From the NCBI GenBank assembly GCA_030144725.1, contig JASKMD010000020.1, forward strand, positions 3,407,000 to 3,470,999: a stretch of DNA of 64,000 bases. Reading direction: 5' to 3'. The position numbers and the translations under genes were made by a program. Source of the DNA: Haematococcus lacustris (lineage: Eukaryota > Chlorophyta > Chlorophyceae > Chlamydomonadales > Haematococcaceae). Below, one piece after another: positions 10,801 through 21,107 of the stretch (position 1 is its first letter; the number at the start of each line of letters is the position of its first letter). The notes beneath the pieces were generated by a model that saw nothing but the letters and a program-made list of their open reading frames with translations, ran no database searches and was not told the origin of the DNA.

Positions 10801-13800
10801 CAGCCAAGCACATAGCCGTGCAACCCCTTTATAACATATCTGCATTGTGCCCTTTTTGTCTCCTTATCCCCACCAGCTGCATACATATGACATGTTTCAG
10901 TACCGTAACCCCCAACAAAAGCAACTTCACAATGAAAGTCCCGTAATGTGAAGATGTCGTTGCTCCTGTCCACCTACACAAAGACTGGCACCGAGTTTTT
11001 GTAGAAGCGGCTACCCATCTCTCTGCCGTAGCTAAGTCTATCAGCTCGTCAAAAGCATATGACCCGGTGGCGGTCCATTGGCACGTGAAGTCGTGCACAT
11101 GGACATGCTAGCATGCTACCTGCAAGATCCCTTGCTGGCCTTTGCAACCTTCCAGTTGCCTTTGTGGTGTGCAAGCTCGAAGGGGCGTCCAAGTTGGTGC
11201 GCGCATCGAGGAGCAAGGGTGAACACACACGTCAACACCTCATAGCCCTTTGGGTCACTCAAACCAACGCCACCAAGCTACTAAACAAGCTCACAAGACA
11301 TGCGGTAGAAGCAGCCCACACCATTACCAAAACAAGTTACAGACGTAGAGCTACTAGAAAGGGGGGGGGGGGGGGTAAGGGGGTCTGTTATCTCTCGAGC
11401 TTCATTGTGGGAGCAGGCCGCGCCCCAGGCGGTTGCTCCTCCCTTAATGCACGCCGGTGAATACCGGCGTAGTCTTCTTCTTCTTCTTCTTCTTCTTCTT
11501 CTTCTTCTTCTTCTCAGGAGCAAGGGTGAGTCGAAGCAAAGTCTAGGACCTAGGTAGGGTAGAAACCCTAGCCGAGTGTGTCACATGGTTTGGATACGTA
11601 GAAGGAGGAGAAGAAGAAGAAGAAGACTACTCTTGCAGAGCCGGCGTGCATTATAGGATGGGGCTTCCGGCTGGTGCACGGCCAGCGCCCACCACCCACC
11701 TTTGTTGTAAAGGAGACCCCTCACCCGCCGTCCTTGACCCTTGCCTTGAGTCTGTCATTGATTTGGCAATGCTGTATGAACTGATAACCGCGTGCCTCGT
11801 GAGCTTGTCAAGTAGTTTGGCGGTGTTGCTGGGTGTGATACCAAGGGCTACTATGTATATCTTGGTGTGCGTGTTGTAGATGATGCCACCTTTACTTAGC
11901 AGGATGGGTCTAACCGTGACTGTATGCCCTTCTAACCTGGTTGCTTCCAAAGCTTAGCCTACAAAACGCGATGATCCGCCCCAAACCGACGCACACCATC
12001 CTCAAAATCCCTCATGACCGTACACAAAAGCAACCGTGCGTCTTGAAGGGCAGAAAAGGTTACGTGCCTTACTGTGTATGGCAGCTTGAACCTCTGCAGT
12101 AGGGGGATCTCGCCTTGACAAGGGTGAAGTGCAAGCTGCAGATTTGTCAAGGATCTACTACGCCACAGAGGACCAGCGTAAGACAAAGGGTGAAGGTCGG
12201 ACAAAGGGTGAGGGACGGTAAGGTTGTCGATGGAGAGGTGCTAACTCGTGACTAGGATCTTGCATTCTTTGTCACCTTCCGCTTGCTAGTGTTGTTACAC
12301 ACACTGCATGGCATTGGTTTGGCAATGATGTCATGGCACATTATCAAGTCAAATCCGGTTTTGCGGTAGAGCCCACGATTGCAATGCATTCTATGCGTGA
12401 ACATGGGTTAAAGCCCTTGCTAGCCCTCTTATATTGGAACGAGGAGGTCTTCAAACGACATCCCTCTTGGTCTACCGCCATCACGGCGCAACACGGTGCA
12501 AGCACCACCACCACCAGCCACCGCCACAGGCGTGAAGAAGTGCTGACGGACAACCAATTGATACTCGACAAATCCAGGTAACATATATGAGATGCGACTA
12601 AAAAGAGGGCGTACAAGTTTCATTGAACACTAAGAACCTACGTTGTGGTCCCCACCGAAACCTATTGCAAAGTCCGCTTGGTCCATTCACCGTTATTGAA
12701 CATGTGGACCATGAGTATCGTGAGGCTGGAGACTCCCCCTCATATGCCACTTCATCCAGTGTTTCCATCCAACTCACGCCAAGTGGCTTATGTATCCCTT
12801 TTGCGAGTGTAACAACTCGTTGGCTCGGTTGACACCGAGTGCTGGGGTGCCCAACTGATTAACCTACCCGAGCCCAGAGAGTTCCCATACATTGTCGCCG
12901 AGCGCAAAGAGGTTTTCCGTGCCTGATATCCCGGCTATCTCGTTTAACGGGTTGCAAGCTGCTTCCGTAAGCAAGTACCACTCCTTTGGTCCGCCCGGGA
13001 CGTCCAAACTAATGGGGTAGCAATTTGTAATACCAAGCTACAGTCAATCTTGCTCGCATACTTGATCCTCCCCTCCCCCCCTCTCTCCCCCTCCCACCCC
13101 CCTCCCCACTGCCACTTACCCGGTCGCCCCAAGTCCTCCTCCCAGAACACACGCATCTCAAAGGTCGGATCAGTCCAAGTTAGGCGCTGGGCAATGTGTT
13201 GCACCACCTACAGCAGCAGCAACAGCAGCAGCAGCAGCGGGGAGGAGCAGACCAGTGAAGGTGTGGCTGTGTGTGGCTGCAAGGCTTGAGGGTGTTGCAG
13301 GGCATCCATACAGCAAGGAAGGCCCTAGTCAATCGTCCCTAGTGCCACCCTGGCAGACTACAGGCCCCATCAAACACACACGTCAAGCTACTGCCTCCCC
13401 TGCAGGAGGTGCTGCCGCTGCGTGGCCCACTCTGCTGCATGTGTGCATGCTGGCATCCCCACCCACCCCACCTCCCTCACCACCCACCACCCACCCACCA
13501 ACCATTGACCAAGCAACAATAGCAGCAGCCTAGCATATCTCCATGTGCACCCAGATCAGCACCCATGCTCAGCTGTGCACCCTCTCCCCTCACCTCCCCC
13601 ATCCCCATCCCCCTTCAACCCCCCCCCTCACCTTCCCCCTCGCTTTCCACCTGCCCTCTCCCCTCCCCTATCCCCCTCCCCTATCCCCCTCACCTCCCCC
13701 CTCACCTCCCCTTCTCACCTCCCCCCAGGTAGTGCGGTAGGGGCTGGCCTGATCACGCGGCACCACCATGGCCACCCGAGCCCTGGCCTCCGGTGACCAC

Positions 13801-15812
13801 TCCTCAGCCGGCACGCTAGGGGGAGAGCTGGCTGCATGAGCAGCAAGGGGGGAGGGGGGGCCCGGGGGCCAGCCGCCAGGGTGCTGCGGGGTGGGGGACC
13901 TAGCCAGGGGTGAGGGGCTGGCAAGAGGGCCACTGCCTCCCCAGCTCCCAGCCAGTGCATGGGTGATCAGCCTGGCCCCCCTAGAGGGTGGCAGTCTCAC
14001 TGCTGTGAACCCCACCACTGCCCTCCCAGCTGCTACCCCTGCCCCTGCTGCTGCTACCCCTGCCCCTGCTGCTGCTACCCCTGCCCCTGCTGCTGCTACC
14101 CCTGCCCCTGCTGCTGCTGACCCCCTAGCTGTACCCCCTTTGTGGCTGCCCCCTCTCACTGGTGCGTGATAAGACCAAAGTGAGAGGGGGTTCAAGGCTG
14201 GGGCAAGGGAGGTGGAGGTGGAGGGGGAGGGGAGCGAGGATGGAGCTGCCCACCCCTCCCTGCCTGCCGTCCCCTCTTGCCTGCCGTGGTGCCAGCCTGC
14301 CAGTGCCCTGGACATGAATGGAAGCCAAGAGGCAGCTGAGCCCACGGCCGCCACCCCCGCCAGCAGCAGCAGGAGCGGAAGCAAAGCCCTCCATGAGGGT
14401 GGCCGAGGGGCTATCAGCTGACCAGGCCTGGGGGGGCGGGGGGGCAGGCCGGGCAGAGGAGGGGGCAGCTGCCCGCCAGGCCTCACCCGGCCCTGGTCCT
14501 GACCCTGGGCAGTACAGCCTGGCAGGGAGGGAGTGAAGGGGGGGCTGCCAGGAGGGGGGGCTGGAGCAGTACCTGGGGGGTGGGGGTGGCTGCTGGGGCA
14601 GTGGAGGGGGTCACAGGAGGGGTGAGGAGGGGGTGAGGAGTCAGCTCCTGGCTCTGCTGGCCTCAGCTGCCCTTGCTCCTGCCCTCGCTGCTGCTGCTGC
14701 TGCTGCCGCCGCTGCTGCTGGCGAGTGGCGTAAGCACGCTGGCGCTGCAGCTTCAGTGCCGGCGTGTGTGTTGCAGACCCAACTCCATTGCCTGAGGCGA
14801 GGTGGGGCGCGCTGCTGCTGTTGTCACCACCACTGCCTGCAGCTGCTTCAATGTCAGGTGGGCCAGCGTCGCTAGCGCTGGCACCTGCACCACGGCTGCC
14901 ACCCGCTCTCCTCACCACCCAGACTGCGCTGCGCTGGCCGGGCTCAGCTCCAGCAACCCTGCCTGCATGCCCCATGACGACCCGCCTGCGCACTAGCTGG
15001 GTGGTGTGTGAGAGTGTGACTGGCTGCGGGGAGAGTGTGGCTGACTGCTCGCTCTCCAGCTGGGGTGGGGTGCGGCCCCGCTCATGGTTGCAGCTGGTGC
15101 TGCTGGTAGACCAGCCTGCAGATGCATGTAGAGGCAATCCTGGAGCTCCTGCTGCTGCTGCTGCTGCTGCTCCCCCCTTCCTGCACGCCCCTACGCAGGC
15201 AGGGCCCCCCTCCCCCTCAGGCCCACTGCTGCTGCTGCCGTCACTGAGGGTCAGGTGGTGGCTGCGTAGCTGCTCCTGCTGCTCCAGGGGCAAGAGTCCC
15301 GATCCCTGCCCCTGACGCGGCACCAGAAGGGGGCCCCGCCTGACATCACCAGGAGCATCTTGCAGCAGGCCTAGGCCCACCTGCTGCCAGCTGAGGGCCT
15401 GTCTCTTCAACTCCTCTCGCTGCGGCTGTCGCTGCTGCCGCAGGCGGTGGGGTAGCATGTCGGTGGAGGCAGCACGGCTATCGGAATGTGGTACGGCAGC
15501 GGACGGCAGTGGAGGAGGTGCATGGGGCCGCAATCCTGCACACCATGCGAGGTTCAGGGGTGGTGAGGACGTAACGCATGAAAATCGCGACGACACCGTG
15601 GGACATGCCAACTGTGACCTCGCCCACCGGTTCCCGCATCCCGTGCGCGATGTGCCGATGTGCTCCGGGTCGCAGCATTCCCTGACCGCATCTTACGTAC
15701 ATACAGCTGCACTGCAAGGCTTTGGAGGAGCGATCAGAGCACCGGTCAGCAGCAGTAGCAGGAGATTGCGATACTCACTCTTGTGCTGCGATTTCTGTGT
15801 CTTGTGTTCCAT
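4834..15812 (-). CDS. Violaxanthin de-epoxidase-like protein with long N-terminal extension, 14 exons
   Basis: Exons in transcript order are 15812-15779, 15535-13719, 13207-13120, 9958-9531, 9079-8963, 8674-8591, 8375-8218, 7790-7687, 7404-7349, 7093-6963, 6245-6194, 5844-5759, 5489-5303 and 4947-4834. Every phase agrees (1151 aa). Exons 7-8 encode a Cys-rich module with ten Cys (pieces LSCMVRNCGRQILGC, CLQACGF, CQYRCIVSYETPQFEAF, CILQKHNC). Exons 9-14 encode the lipocalin-like part: FSWLVAAGKNPAYDFF, YRGRGAGVMWYEPVFK, VWRRRRYRVRRG, NGVTSNEYWRI, FGWALFYYSGAASAAG, LELAGIKMWELSTVDNSN. This order fits the VDE/VDE-related family. True VDE is a lumenal enzyme that converts violaxanthin to zeaxanthin with ascorbate; the activity of this relative is unknown. 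Exon 2 encodes about 600 Pro/Ala/Gln-rich residues with a hydrophobic stretch (LLPLLLLLAGVAAVGSAASW). Exon 11 needs a GC-AG intron. The VDE part is secure; the first four exons are less certain. Confidence 0.82.
6550..6835. repeat. C-rich low-complexity tract in a VDE-like intron
   Basis: A polypyrimidine-rich plus strand (CCCCCTGCC and CCCTTCCC units) fills the intron between exons 10 and 11 counted from the 5' end. The shared block CCCCCCTTCCCCCTGCCATC occurs twice, at about 6623 and 6713, so a local duplication is likely. Confidence 0.7.
7480..7562. repeat. CCCCCTG / CCCCCCG heptamer tract in a VDE-like intron
   Basis: About eleven tandem 7-bp units alternate between CCCCCTG and CCCCCCG, within the intron between exons 8 and 9. 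Confidence 0.75.
8057..8157. repeat. 9-bp GACCTGAAC tandem repeat in a VDE-like intron
   Basis: About eleven partly degenerate copies of GACCTGAAC, some reading GGCCTGAAC or GTCCTGAAC, lie in the intron between exons 7 and 8. The in-frame translation (DLNDLNDLN) is a by-product of the repeat and not evidence of coding. Confidence 0.8.
9115..9393. repeat. GGGGCA hexamer array, about 46 units, in a VDE-like intron
   Basis: An uninterrupted array of GGGGCA sits in the intron between exons 4 and 5. It is the reverse complement of the unit in the large array at 61221-61937. Its open frames in all six directions are artefacts of the repeat. Confidence 0.97.
9985..13050. mobile_element. AT-richer block with LINE-like (non-LTR retrotransposon) remnants inside intron 3
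   Basis: This block has a base composition unlike its flanks and holds decayed coding segments on both strands. On plus, 10108-10300 reads like the segment after a LINE reverse transcriptase (GRRLALAHALAILSFQ, then YIVPPAPSM), and 11225-11345 reads TKLLNKLTRHAVEAAHTI. On minus, 11950-11740 reads IYIVALGITPSNTAKLLDKL followed by TRHAVISSYSIAK, a related sequence in opposite orientation. Both segments are followed by a similar 3' tail containing ATGCACGCCGG and then GTAGTC plus CTT repeats. Other minus pieces (12960-12840, 12620-12430, 12200-11959, 11098-10540) look coding but are broken and not identified. The reading is two or more LINE 3' ends inserted tail to tail. Family assignment is inference from sequence pattern. 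Confidence 0.45.
11472..11514 (+). repeat. CTT microsatellite, probable 3' tail of the plus-strand LINE remnant
   Basis: About 14 CTT units follow the sequence GCGTAGT. The same GTAGTC-(CTT)n arrangement occurs in reverse complement at 11626-11600, next to the minus-strand remnant, as expected for two copies of an element with a simple-repeat tail. Confidence 0.7.
14032..14120. repeat. 21-bp repeat within the VDE-like N-terminal exon
   Basis: About four tandem copies of a 21-bp unit (plus strand GCTACCCCTGCCCCTGCTGCT) encode repeated AAAGAGV on the minus strand, inside the long exon 2. The length is a multiple of three, so the frame is kept. Confidence 0.8.
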
Positions 15813-15966
15813 GGGTCGGAGATCGGTAATCGGCAAATGTCTACGAGCCTGTTACTACCTAATAAAGAAGGCAAGTTATGAATACTGCAGGATCATTACT
15901 TGAATGTTTGTGGTTGGTGAGTTTTTATGATGACACAGATCTGCCATCTAGCCATCTAGCCATCAG

Positions 15967-16169
15967 TAGGGCGCGACCGGCCAACCTAGAAATCTATTTC
16001 TAGGTTTCTAGGCTCAGGAAAAAATTCTAGGATTTCTAGGCTCGCGATTCTTTCAGCGTCTTCCACTGCCGACCAGCGCAATGGCTGCTCCTAGCCCCAC
16101 TAAGCCTAGCGCGCTTGGGTTCGACGGCCTGCCCAGTTTTGCCCATACCACCAAGCAAACCTTCGATAA
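15967..16169 (+). repeat. Left 203-bp terminal inverted repeat
   Basis: It begins TAGGGCGCGACCGGCC, continues through several CTAGAA/TTCTAG palindromic motifs, and contains an ATG (16081) opening a frame that reads MAAPSPTKPSALGFDGLPSF. By eye it equals the reverse complement of 23563-23765 throughout. Confidence 0.9.
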
Positions 16170-16330
16170 GAAGGAAAGCACGGTCGCCGAGCTGTAAAAG
16201 CAGGTCAAAGGCTACACAAGGCGCAAACTACGCCAACCGGATCAGCACAGTGGAAAATTTTGCCGTCGTTGTCAGCCTCCTCTGCGCCAAAGAGCTGAGC
16301 GACACACAACGCAAACATGACGGGCATTGC
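16081..16330 (+). pseudogene. Broken ORF of unknown family starting inside the left TIR
   Basis: From the ATG at 16081 the frame runs about 38 codons to a TAA after TVAEL. Coding character then continues in another frame (TQGANYANRISTVENF, then AVVVSLLCAKELSDTQRKHD), which suggests a frameshifted relic. The first 30 codons are duplicated in the right TIR (ATG at 23651, minus strand), where the downstream sequence differs. No family is recognised. Confidence 0.4.
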
Positions 16331-16611
16331 CCGCATCGTGCTCGCTTGGACAGCCCACCATGTCCCAGCCGTGGCGCCTCAGGCAAGGAACCTGAAGCAA
16401 GCCCTTCCTTTTCAGTCAAAGCCATCTTGGCCTGCCTTGAGGCCATGCATGTCGTGTGTGTTGTGCCACATATAGTTTTGTTTGTGGCACGCGTTGGTGT
16501 CACCTTTGCCTGCCTAGACAATTCCTGATGTGGTGTGGTGATGTGATGATCATTGATTGATGTAGTGTGCCCTACAGCTAAGCAAGCAAGAACCCAGCCC
16601 AGGCCCCAGCT

Positions 16612-16790
16612 CAGCAACACTACTCTGCAAGCCCACCCCCTCCCAGCCATGCCCACCCCCTTTCAACCATGCCCACCCCATCCCCTCCCAGCCCACCCCC
16701 TCCCAGCCAACTCAGCAACACTACTCTGCAAGCCCACCCCCTCCCAGCCATGCCCACCCCCTCCCAACCATGCCTACCCCACCCCATGGA
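16612..16790. repeat. Local duplication of a C-rich segment
   Basis: The stretch beginning CTCAGCAACACTACTCTGCA occurs at about 16612 and again at about 16710. Each copy is followed by CCCACCCCCTCCCAGCCATG-type units. Confidence 0.7.
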
Positions 16791-16860
16791 CCTCATCATC
16801 AGCCCTGCCCCAACAATGTTGTTGAAACCCAATAGTGATGACATCTTTCGAGGTGTATAC

Positions 16861-17029
16861 TGTTGCGTTAGCGGCTATAGTGTTCTGAGGTATCCATCGT
16901 AGATCAGGGCGTAGTCCATCTACCTGGGAATCGGACCCAGCCTCAGAACACCTCACCACTAACACTTTCTCACATGGGAGTAGAGATCTCAGATCCGCAT
17001 GCTACTTTACTCAGCATGGTCACGTAACA
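16861..17029 (-). repeat. 3' LTR of the gypsy element
   Basis: 169 bp, TG...CA ends, same sequence as 22666-22834 by eye. The direct repeat TATAC lies just outside at 16856-16860. Confidence 0.96.
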
Positions 17030-17042
17030 TTCCCCCCCACCT
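17030..17042 (-). promoter_or_regulatory. Polypurine tract of the gypsy element
   Basis: On the minus strand AGGTGGGGGGGAA lies immediately before the 3' LTR. This is the expected place and composition for the plus-strand DNA primer. Confidence 0.85.
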
Positions 17043-17156
17043 GGCTCAGCTGCACTCAGCTGACCACCGTGGTGTTGCCCCGCTCAGGCACATTGTGCCG
17101 TCACTCGCGCCCACACTAGCGCTAGGTGTCTGAGTTCCTTTCATGGCCTCCTCACA

Positions 17157-20100
17157 TCAGCCCACCGCCTCAGCCTCGACCATATCAGACTCCAAACCGA
17201 GCTTTTGTAGATACGCAGTCAACAACTCCTGGCATCCCACCAGCTGTGACCTGGTCTCCCACGTGTTGTGCTCGTCCCCATGGCCCTGCCACTTGACCAG
17301 GAACTCCAACTGTCTCTTCTTGGGCTTGCCACCCCGCTTGCCTTGGCTCTTGGCCAGCCGGTGATCCACCACCTTCTCCACCTTGTACTCTGGCTCTCCA
17401 TCTAGCCATTGCAGTGGGGGTGGGCCTGCGTGCCCAGGCACCTGGTCAGAGGCATCGTAGGTCCTGTAAGGCTTCACAAGGGACACATGAAACACGTTAT
17501 GGATCCGAGACCACTCCTCAGGCAGGTCCAGCTTCACTGCTGCTCTGCCCACCATGTACTCAACTCGGAAAGGACCGACATAGCGTGGCTTCAGTTTTCT
17601 GGCACCAGGCTGGCCCACTCTGCCCCTCATGTTTTGTGTGCTGAGCAACACCATGTCGCCAGGTTCAAACACCGCGTCACGCCGCTTGGTATCCTGGTAG
17701 GCCTTCATCCGCTTCTGCGCTCGGGCTAGGCATTGCCTGGCCTGCTCCACCGCTTGCCTCGCATTGGCCACGAACCCGTGCGCCTGCGGCACTTTCTGGG
17801 GCAGGTCCAGCAGCTCAGCCACTCGCGGATGGTAGCCGTAGTTTAGGTAGAAGGGCGTGCAACGGGTTGACTCCTGCTTGGCATTGTTGATGGCGAACTC
17901 GACGAGGGGTAAGTGTTCCGCCCAGTCCTTCTGGTCGGGCCTGATGTAATGCCTTAGCATCTCCTCTATCACCCGGTTCATGCGTTCTGTCTGACCATCC
18001 GTCTGGGGGTGGTAAGCACTCGACAGGTCCAGGTCCACCTGGAGCAGCGTCGCCAGCTCAACAAAGAACCTGTTGTTGTTCAGGTTAGGTCCCCTGTCGC
18101 TCACAATGCTGTCTGGCCAGCCGTGTAGGCGAAACACATTGTCGACAAAGAGCTTGGCATATTGTACCGCTGTCATGCGCTCCCAGGTCCTGGCCAAGTG
18201 CACCATCTTGGTCAGCCGGTCCACAATCACCAAGATTGAATCATGCTTGGCTGGTCCACTTGCAGGGAGCTTCACAATGAGGTCAAGCGACACGGAGCCC
18301 CAAGGCCTCAAGGGGATAGGCAGCGGCTGTAACTTGCCGGCGGGCTTCTGGGCGCTGGACTTGTTTAGTTGGCACGAGTGGCAGGTGCGTACGTAGTGCT
18401 TGACAGCCTCTGACACACCCTGCCAGTCAAAATAGCGTGTCACTTGCTCGAGGGTCTTCGTCATGCCCAAGTGACCCGCAGACTTGGCATCGTGCATGGT
18501 GTGTATCACTCTCCTCCTCAACTTCTCATCATTAGGCACCACCACCTGGCCACGCTCTGTTAGCCACAGCCCCTCCAGCCAGTGTAGCTTTGAGGTGAAG
18601 GCAGCCTCGTCAAACCGCTTGTCTGCCCCGTAGGCCTGCTTGACTGCTTGCAGCAGCGTCATGGGGTCTGACCCGTCACTGGCCTCTTGTTGCTCTGTGT
18701 CCTGCCGCAGGGCTTCCCCCCCACCTGGCTGCAGCCCCCTAGGCGTGCCGGCAGCCATGTCAGCAGGCGGGGTCAGCTTGCCAGCCTCATAGACCCTCTC
18801 CCTGGCCACAGCCTGCTCTCTCTCAGCCACCTTGCGGAGCTCAGCTGTTGTGCGGCGGGTGGTGGCAGCTAGCACTGCACCGTCATGTCCAGGCACCAGC
18901 AGCAGCACCGGGCAGCTCTCCTTGTCAGGCATACTCAGCGCCGGGTTGCGGCTGATGGGATCAGCCACATTGTCTGCACCAGGATGGTATCTGATTTCAT
19001 ACTTGTAACGGGACAGCTCCTCCATCCACCGCGTCTGCCGTCTTGACAGGTTTGCTTGCGTTTGTAGGTAGATTAGGGGATTGTGATCAGTTTGTATTGT
19101 AACATCTACAGCTCCGTCTAGGTAGCACCTCCACTCTCTTACAGCCCTGATGATGGCCAGCAGCTCCTGGTCTCCTGTAGAGTACCTCGTCTCTGGTGGT
19201 GACAGCTTTTTACTGGTGTAAGCAATGGGTCTGCCTTCTTGCAGCAGCACTGCTCCAGTGCCCACCAGCGACGCGTCAGTGCACACCACAAAGGGCTTTG
19301 TGAAGTCAGGCAACGCCAACACAGGAGCAGAGCACAGGGCATCTTTCAGGCCATTAAATGCTTTCAAATGTGCCCCCCCGAACTTTTGCCAGTCGAACTG
19401 TGCCGCAGCCGTCTTGCTGGTCAGGTCGGTCAGCGGCGCAGCGATAGCGCTGAAGTTGGGAATGAAGCGCCGAAAATAGTTCGCCAACCCCAAAAAGGCC
19501 TGCAGATCCTTCAGGTTGCGCGGAACGTGCCACTCCCGGACCACTTTCACTTTTGCTGGGTCGACAGCAATGCCATGTTCGCCCACAATATGGCCGAGGA
19601 ACGCCAGCTCTGTTTTGTTGAACTCGCATTTGGAGCGTTTGGCGTAGAGCTTGTGTTGTCTCATGAGCTCCAGCACCTCTTTCAGATGTCGCACATGCTC
19701 CTCAGCAGTATTGCTCATGACCAGGATGTCATCAATGTAAACCAGCACAGACTTGTTGATCAGAGGTCGAAACACGTTGTTCATGACTCGTTGGAAGGTA
19801 GCAGGAGCGTTTGTAAGCCCGAAGCACAGCACTTTAAATTGGAACTGCCCCATGGGCGTCAGGAATGCTGTCTTGGGCCGGTCCGCCTCTGTGATCCTGA
19901 TTTGATGGTAGCCGGATTGAAGATCAAGTGAACTAAACACTTTCTTGCCAGCCAACTTGTCAAAGAGGTCATCAATCCTCGGCAGGGGATATCTGTCCTT
20001 CACCGTCAGTTTGTTTAGTGCTCTGTAGTCAATACACATCCTCAACGACCCGTCCTTCTTCTCCACAAACAGCACAGGGGCTCCATAGGGGCTACCGCTG

Positions 20101-21107
20101 GGCTCTATCAGCCCCCTGGCTTGCAGCTCTGACACCTGTCTCTTGACCTCAGCCTCCTCCCTGGGGCTCAGCTTGTAAGGCCGCTTGTATGGTGGCGGAG
20201 CATCAGACTCCATCCTGATGGTGTGCCCTACACCCCTGTCTGGGGGCAGACCTGGCGGCATGTCCTGGAACACATCAGAGTACTCATCTAGCACAGCCTG
20301 CAGCTCTGCATCTGTGACCAGCTCAGATCCATCCTTTCCACTGCTCTCCTTGCAGCCTGCCACTGCAGCAGCCAGGCTCCCCTTGTGCCAGCCCTCTGTG
20401 TCACTTTCACTGCCAGGCTGCACCAATAGCAGCAAGCTGCGGCATCCCTTGCGAAGCAGCCTCGCCGTCTGTCCCACGCTGAGCGGTTCCGCTGGCTCGA
20501 CTAGCCCTCCTGAGGCTACGGCAGCCTGAGCTACGGCTTCAAAAGATGGCAGGTGTTTCGAGCGAAGTGCCAGCAGGTTCACCGGTTTGCCCTCAGGCGA
20601 CAATAACGTGCACACCCCGTGCTTCGGTTTCATCACCACGTCGTTGGCGAACAGCCAGTCCGATCCCAGGATTAAGTCGACACCCTCAATTACTCTGGGC
20701 ATGACTCTGGCCATTACGATGGTCTTGCTCTTCTGAATCTCCAGCAGGCCTGTCCTCTTCTCATTCAGCACCACACGCTCATTGTTGGCAGTCAATACTG
20801 GTGTTGGCCTCATGGCTTCCTTTTCCAACGTAGCATCAGATGGGTCTATCTTGTGCTTTTGCAGCCACTGGTCACTGATGATGCTGAAGGTAGCGCCAGT
20901 GTCCATCATAATCTGGCATGGCCTGCCTCCAAAGCGGCCCACATACATGAAGGGTAGCTGTAGCGTTTCAGCCTTGTCACTGAGAGTCCCCGTCGGTGCG
21001 GTAGCCAAGATGAGCTTCTTACATGTTGACCTCTCATCAAACACAGGTATAGGCTCATACAAAGGCGGTCCTGGCAGGTCTGCACCTCGTTCCCACCAGG
21101 CAAAGCC
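17157..21107 (-). CDS. pol: Pol polyprotein (protease, RT, RNase H, integrase, chromodomain)
   Basis: The frame is open for 1316 codons after the gag UAG and has no ATG near its start; the first in-frame codons read GFAWWERGADLPGPPLYEP. Domains by approximate residue: aspartic protease (MMDTGATFSIISDQ, about 65-80); reverse transcriptase (YPLPRIDDLFDKLAGKKVFS, LDLQSGYHQIRI, YIDDIL, about 325-500); RNase H (DASLVGTGAVLLQ, about 600); integrase HHCC finger (HTMHDAKSAGHLGMTK, CHSCQLNK); catalytic D,D,E (SLDLIVKLP, SDRGPN, YHPQTDGQTERMNR); and a C-terminal chromodomain (EYKVEKVVDHRLAKSQ, EFLVKWQGHGDEHNTWE). All key residues are present. The frame is the same as gag, so translation should come from stop-codon readthrough. 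It copies element RNA to DNA and integrates it; the chromodomain probably directs integration to marked chromatin. Confidence 0.95.
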   Translation of the reverse strand, partial: GFAWWERGADLPGPPLYEPIPVFDERSTCKKLILATAPTGTLSDKAETLQLPFMYVGRFGGRPCQIMMDTGATFSIISDQWLQKHKIDPSDATLEKEAMRPTPVLTANNERVVLNEKRTGLLEIQKSKTIVMARVMPRVIEGVDLILGSDWLFANDVVMKPKHGVCTLLSPEGKPVNLLALRSKHLPSFEAVAQAAVASGGLVEPAEPLSVGQTARLLRKGCRSLLLLVQPGSESDTEGWHKGSLAAAVAGCKESSGKDGSELVTDAELQAVLDEYSDVFQDMPPGLPPDRGVGHTIRMESDAPPPYKRPYKLSPREEAEVKRQVSELQARGLIEPSGSPYGAPVLFVEKKDGSLRMCIDYRALNKLTVKDRYPLPRIDDLFDKLAGKKVFSSLDLQSGYHQIRITEADRPKTAFLTPMGQFQFKVLCFGLTNAPATFQRVMNNVFRPLINKSVLVYIDDILVMSNTAEEHVRHLKEVLELMRQHKLYAKRSKCEFNKTELAFLGHIVGEHGIAVDPAKVKVVREWHVPRNLKDLQAFLGLANYFRRFIPNFSAIAAPLTDLTSKTAAAQFDWQKFGGAHLKAFNGLKDALCSAPVLALPDFTKPFVVCTDASLVGTGAVLLQEGRPIAYTSKKLSPPETRYSTGDQELLAIIRAVREWRCYLDGAVDVTIQTDHNPLIYLQTQANLSRRQTRWMEELSRYKYEIRYHPGADNVADPISRNPALSMPDKESCPVLLLVPGHDGAVLAATTRRTTAELRKVAEREQAVARERVYEAGKLTPPADMAAGTPRGLQPGGGEALRQDTEQQEASDGSDPMTLLQAVKQAYGADKRFDEAAFTSKLHWLEGLWLTERGQVVVPNDEKLRRRVIHTMHDAKSAGHLGMTKTLEQVTRYFDWQGVSEAVKHYVRTCHSCQLNKSSAQKPAGKLQPLPIPLRPWGSVSLDLIVKLPASGPAKHDSILVIVDRLTKMVHLARTWERMTAVQYAKLFVDNVFRLHGWPDSIVSDRGPNLNNNRFFVELATLLQVDLDLSSAYHPQTDGQTERMNRVIEEMLRHYIRPDQKDWAEHLPLVEFAINNAKQESTRCTPFYLNYGYHPRVAELLDLPQKVPQAHGFVANARQAVEQARQCLARAQKRMKAYQDTKRRDAVFEPGDMVLLSTQNMRGRVGQPGARKLKPRYVGPFRVEYMVGRAAVKLDLPEEWSRIHNVFHVSLVKPYRTYDASDQVPGHAGPPPLQWLDGEPEYKVEKVVDHRLAKSQGKRGGKPKKRQLEFLVKWQGHGDEHNTWETRSQLVGCQELLTAYLQKLGLESDMVEAEAVG

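Noticed and set aside
15967..16169. The 203-bp repeats as outer LTRs of a larger LTR retrotransposon
   Set aside because: The copies are inverted relative to each other, while LTRs are direct repeats.
17409..20529. Plus-strand ORFs across the gypsy pol region
   Set aside because: They are shadows of the minus-strand pol, whose domains are complete and ordered.
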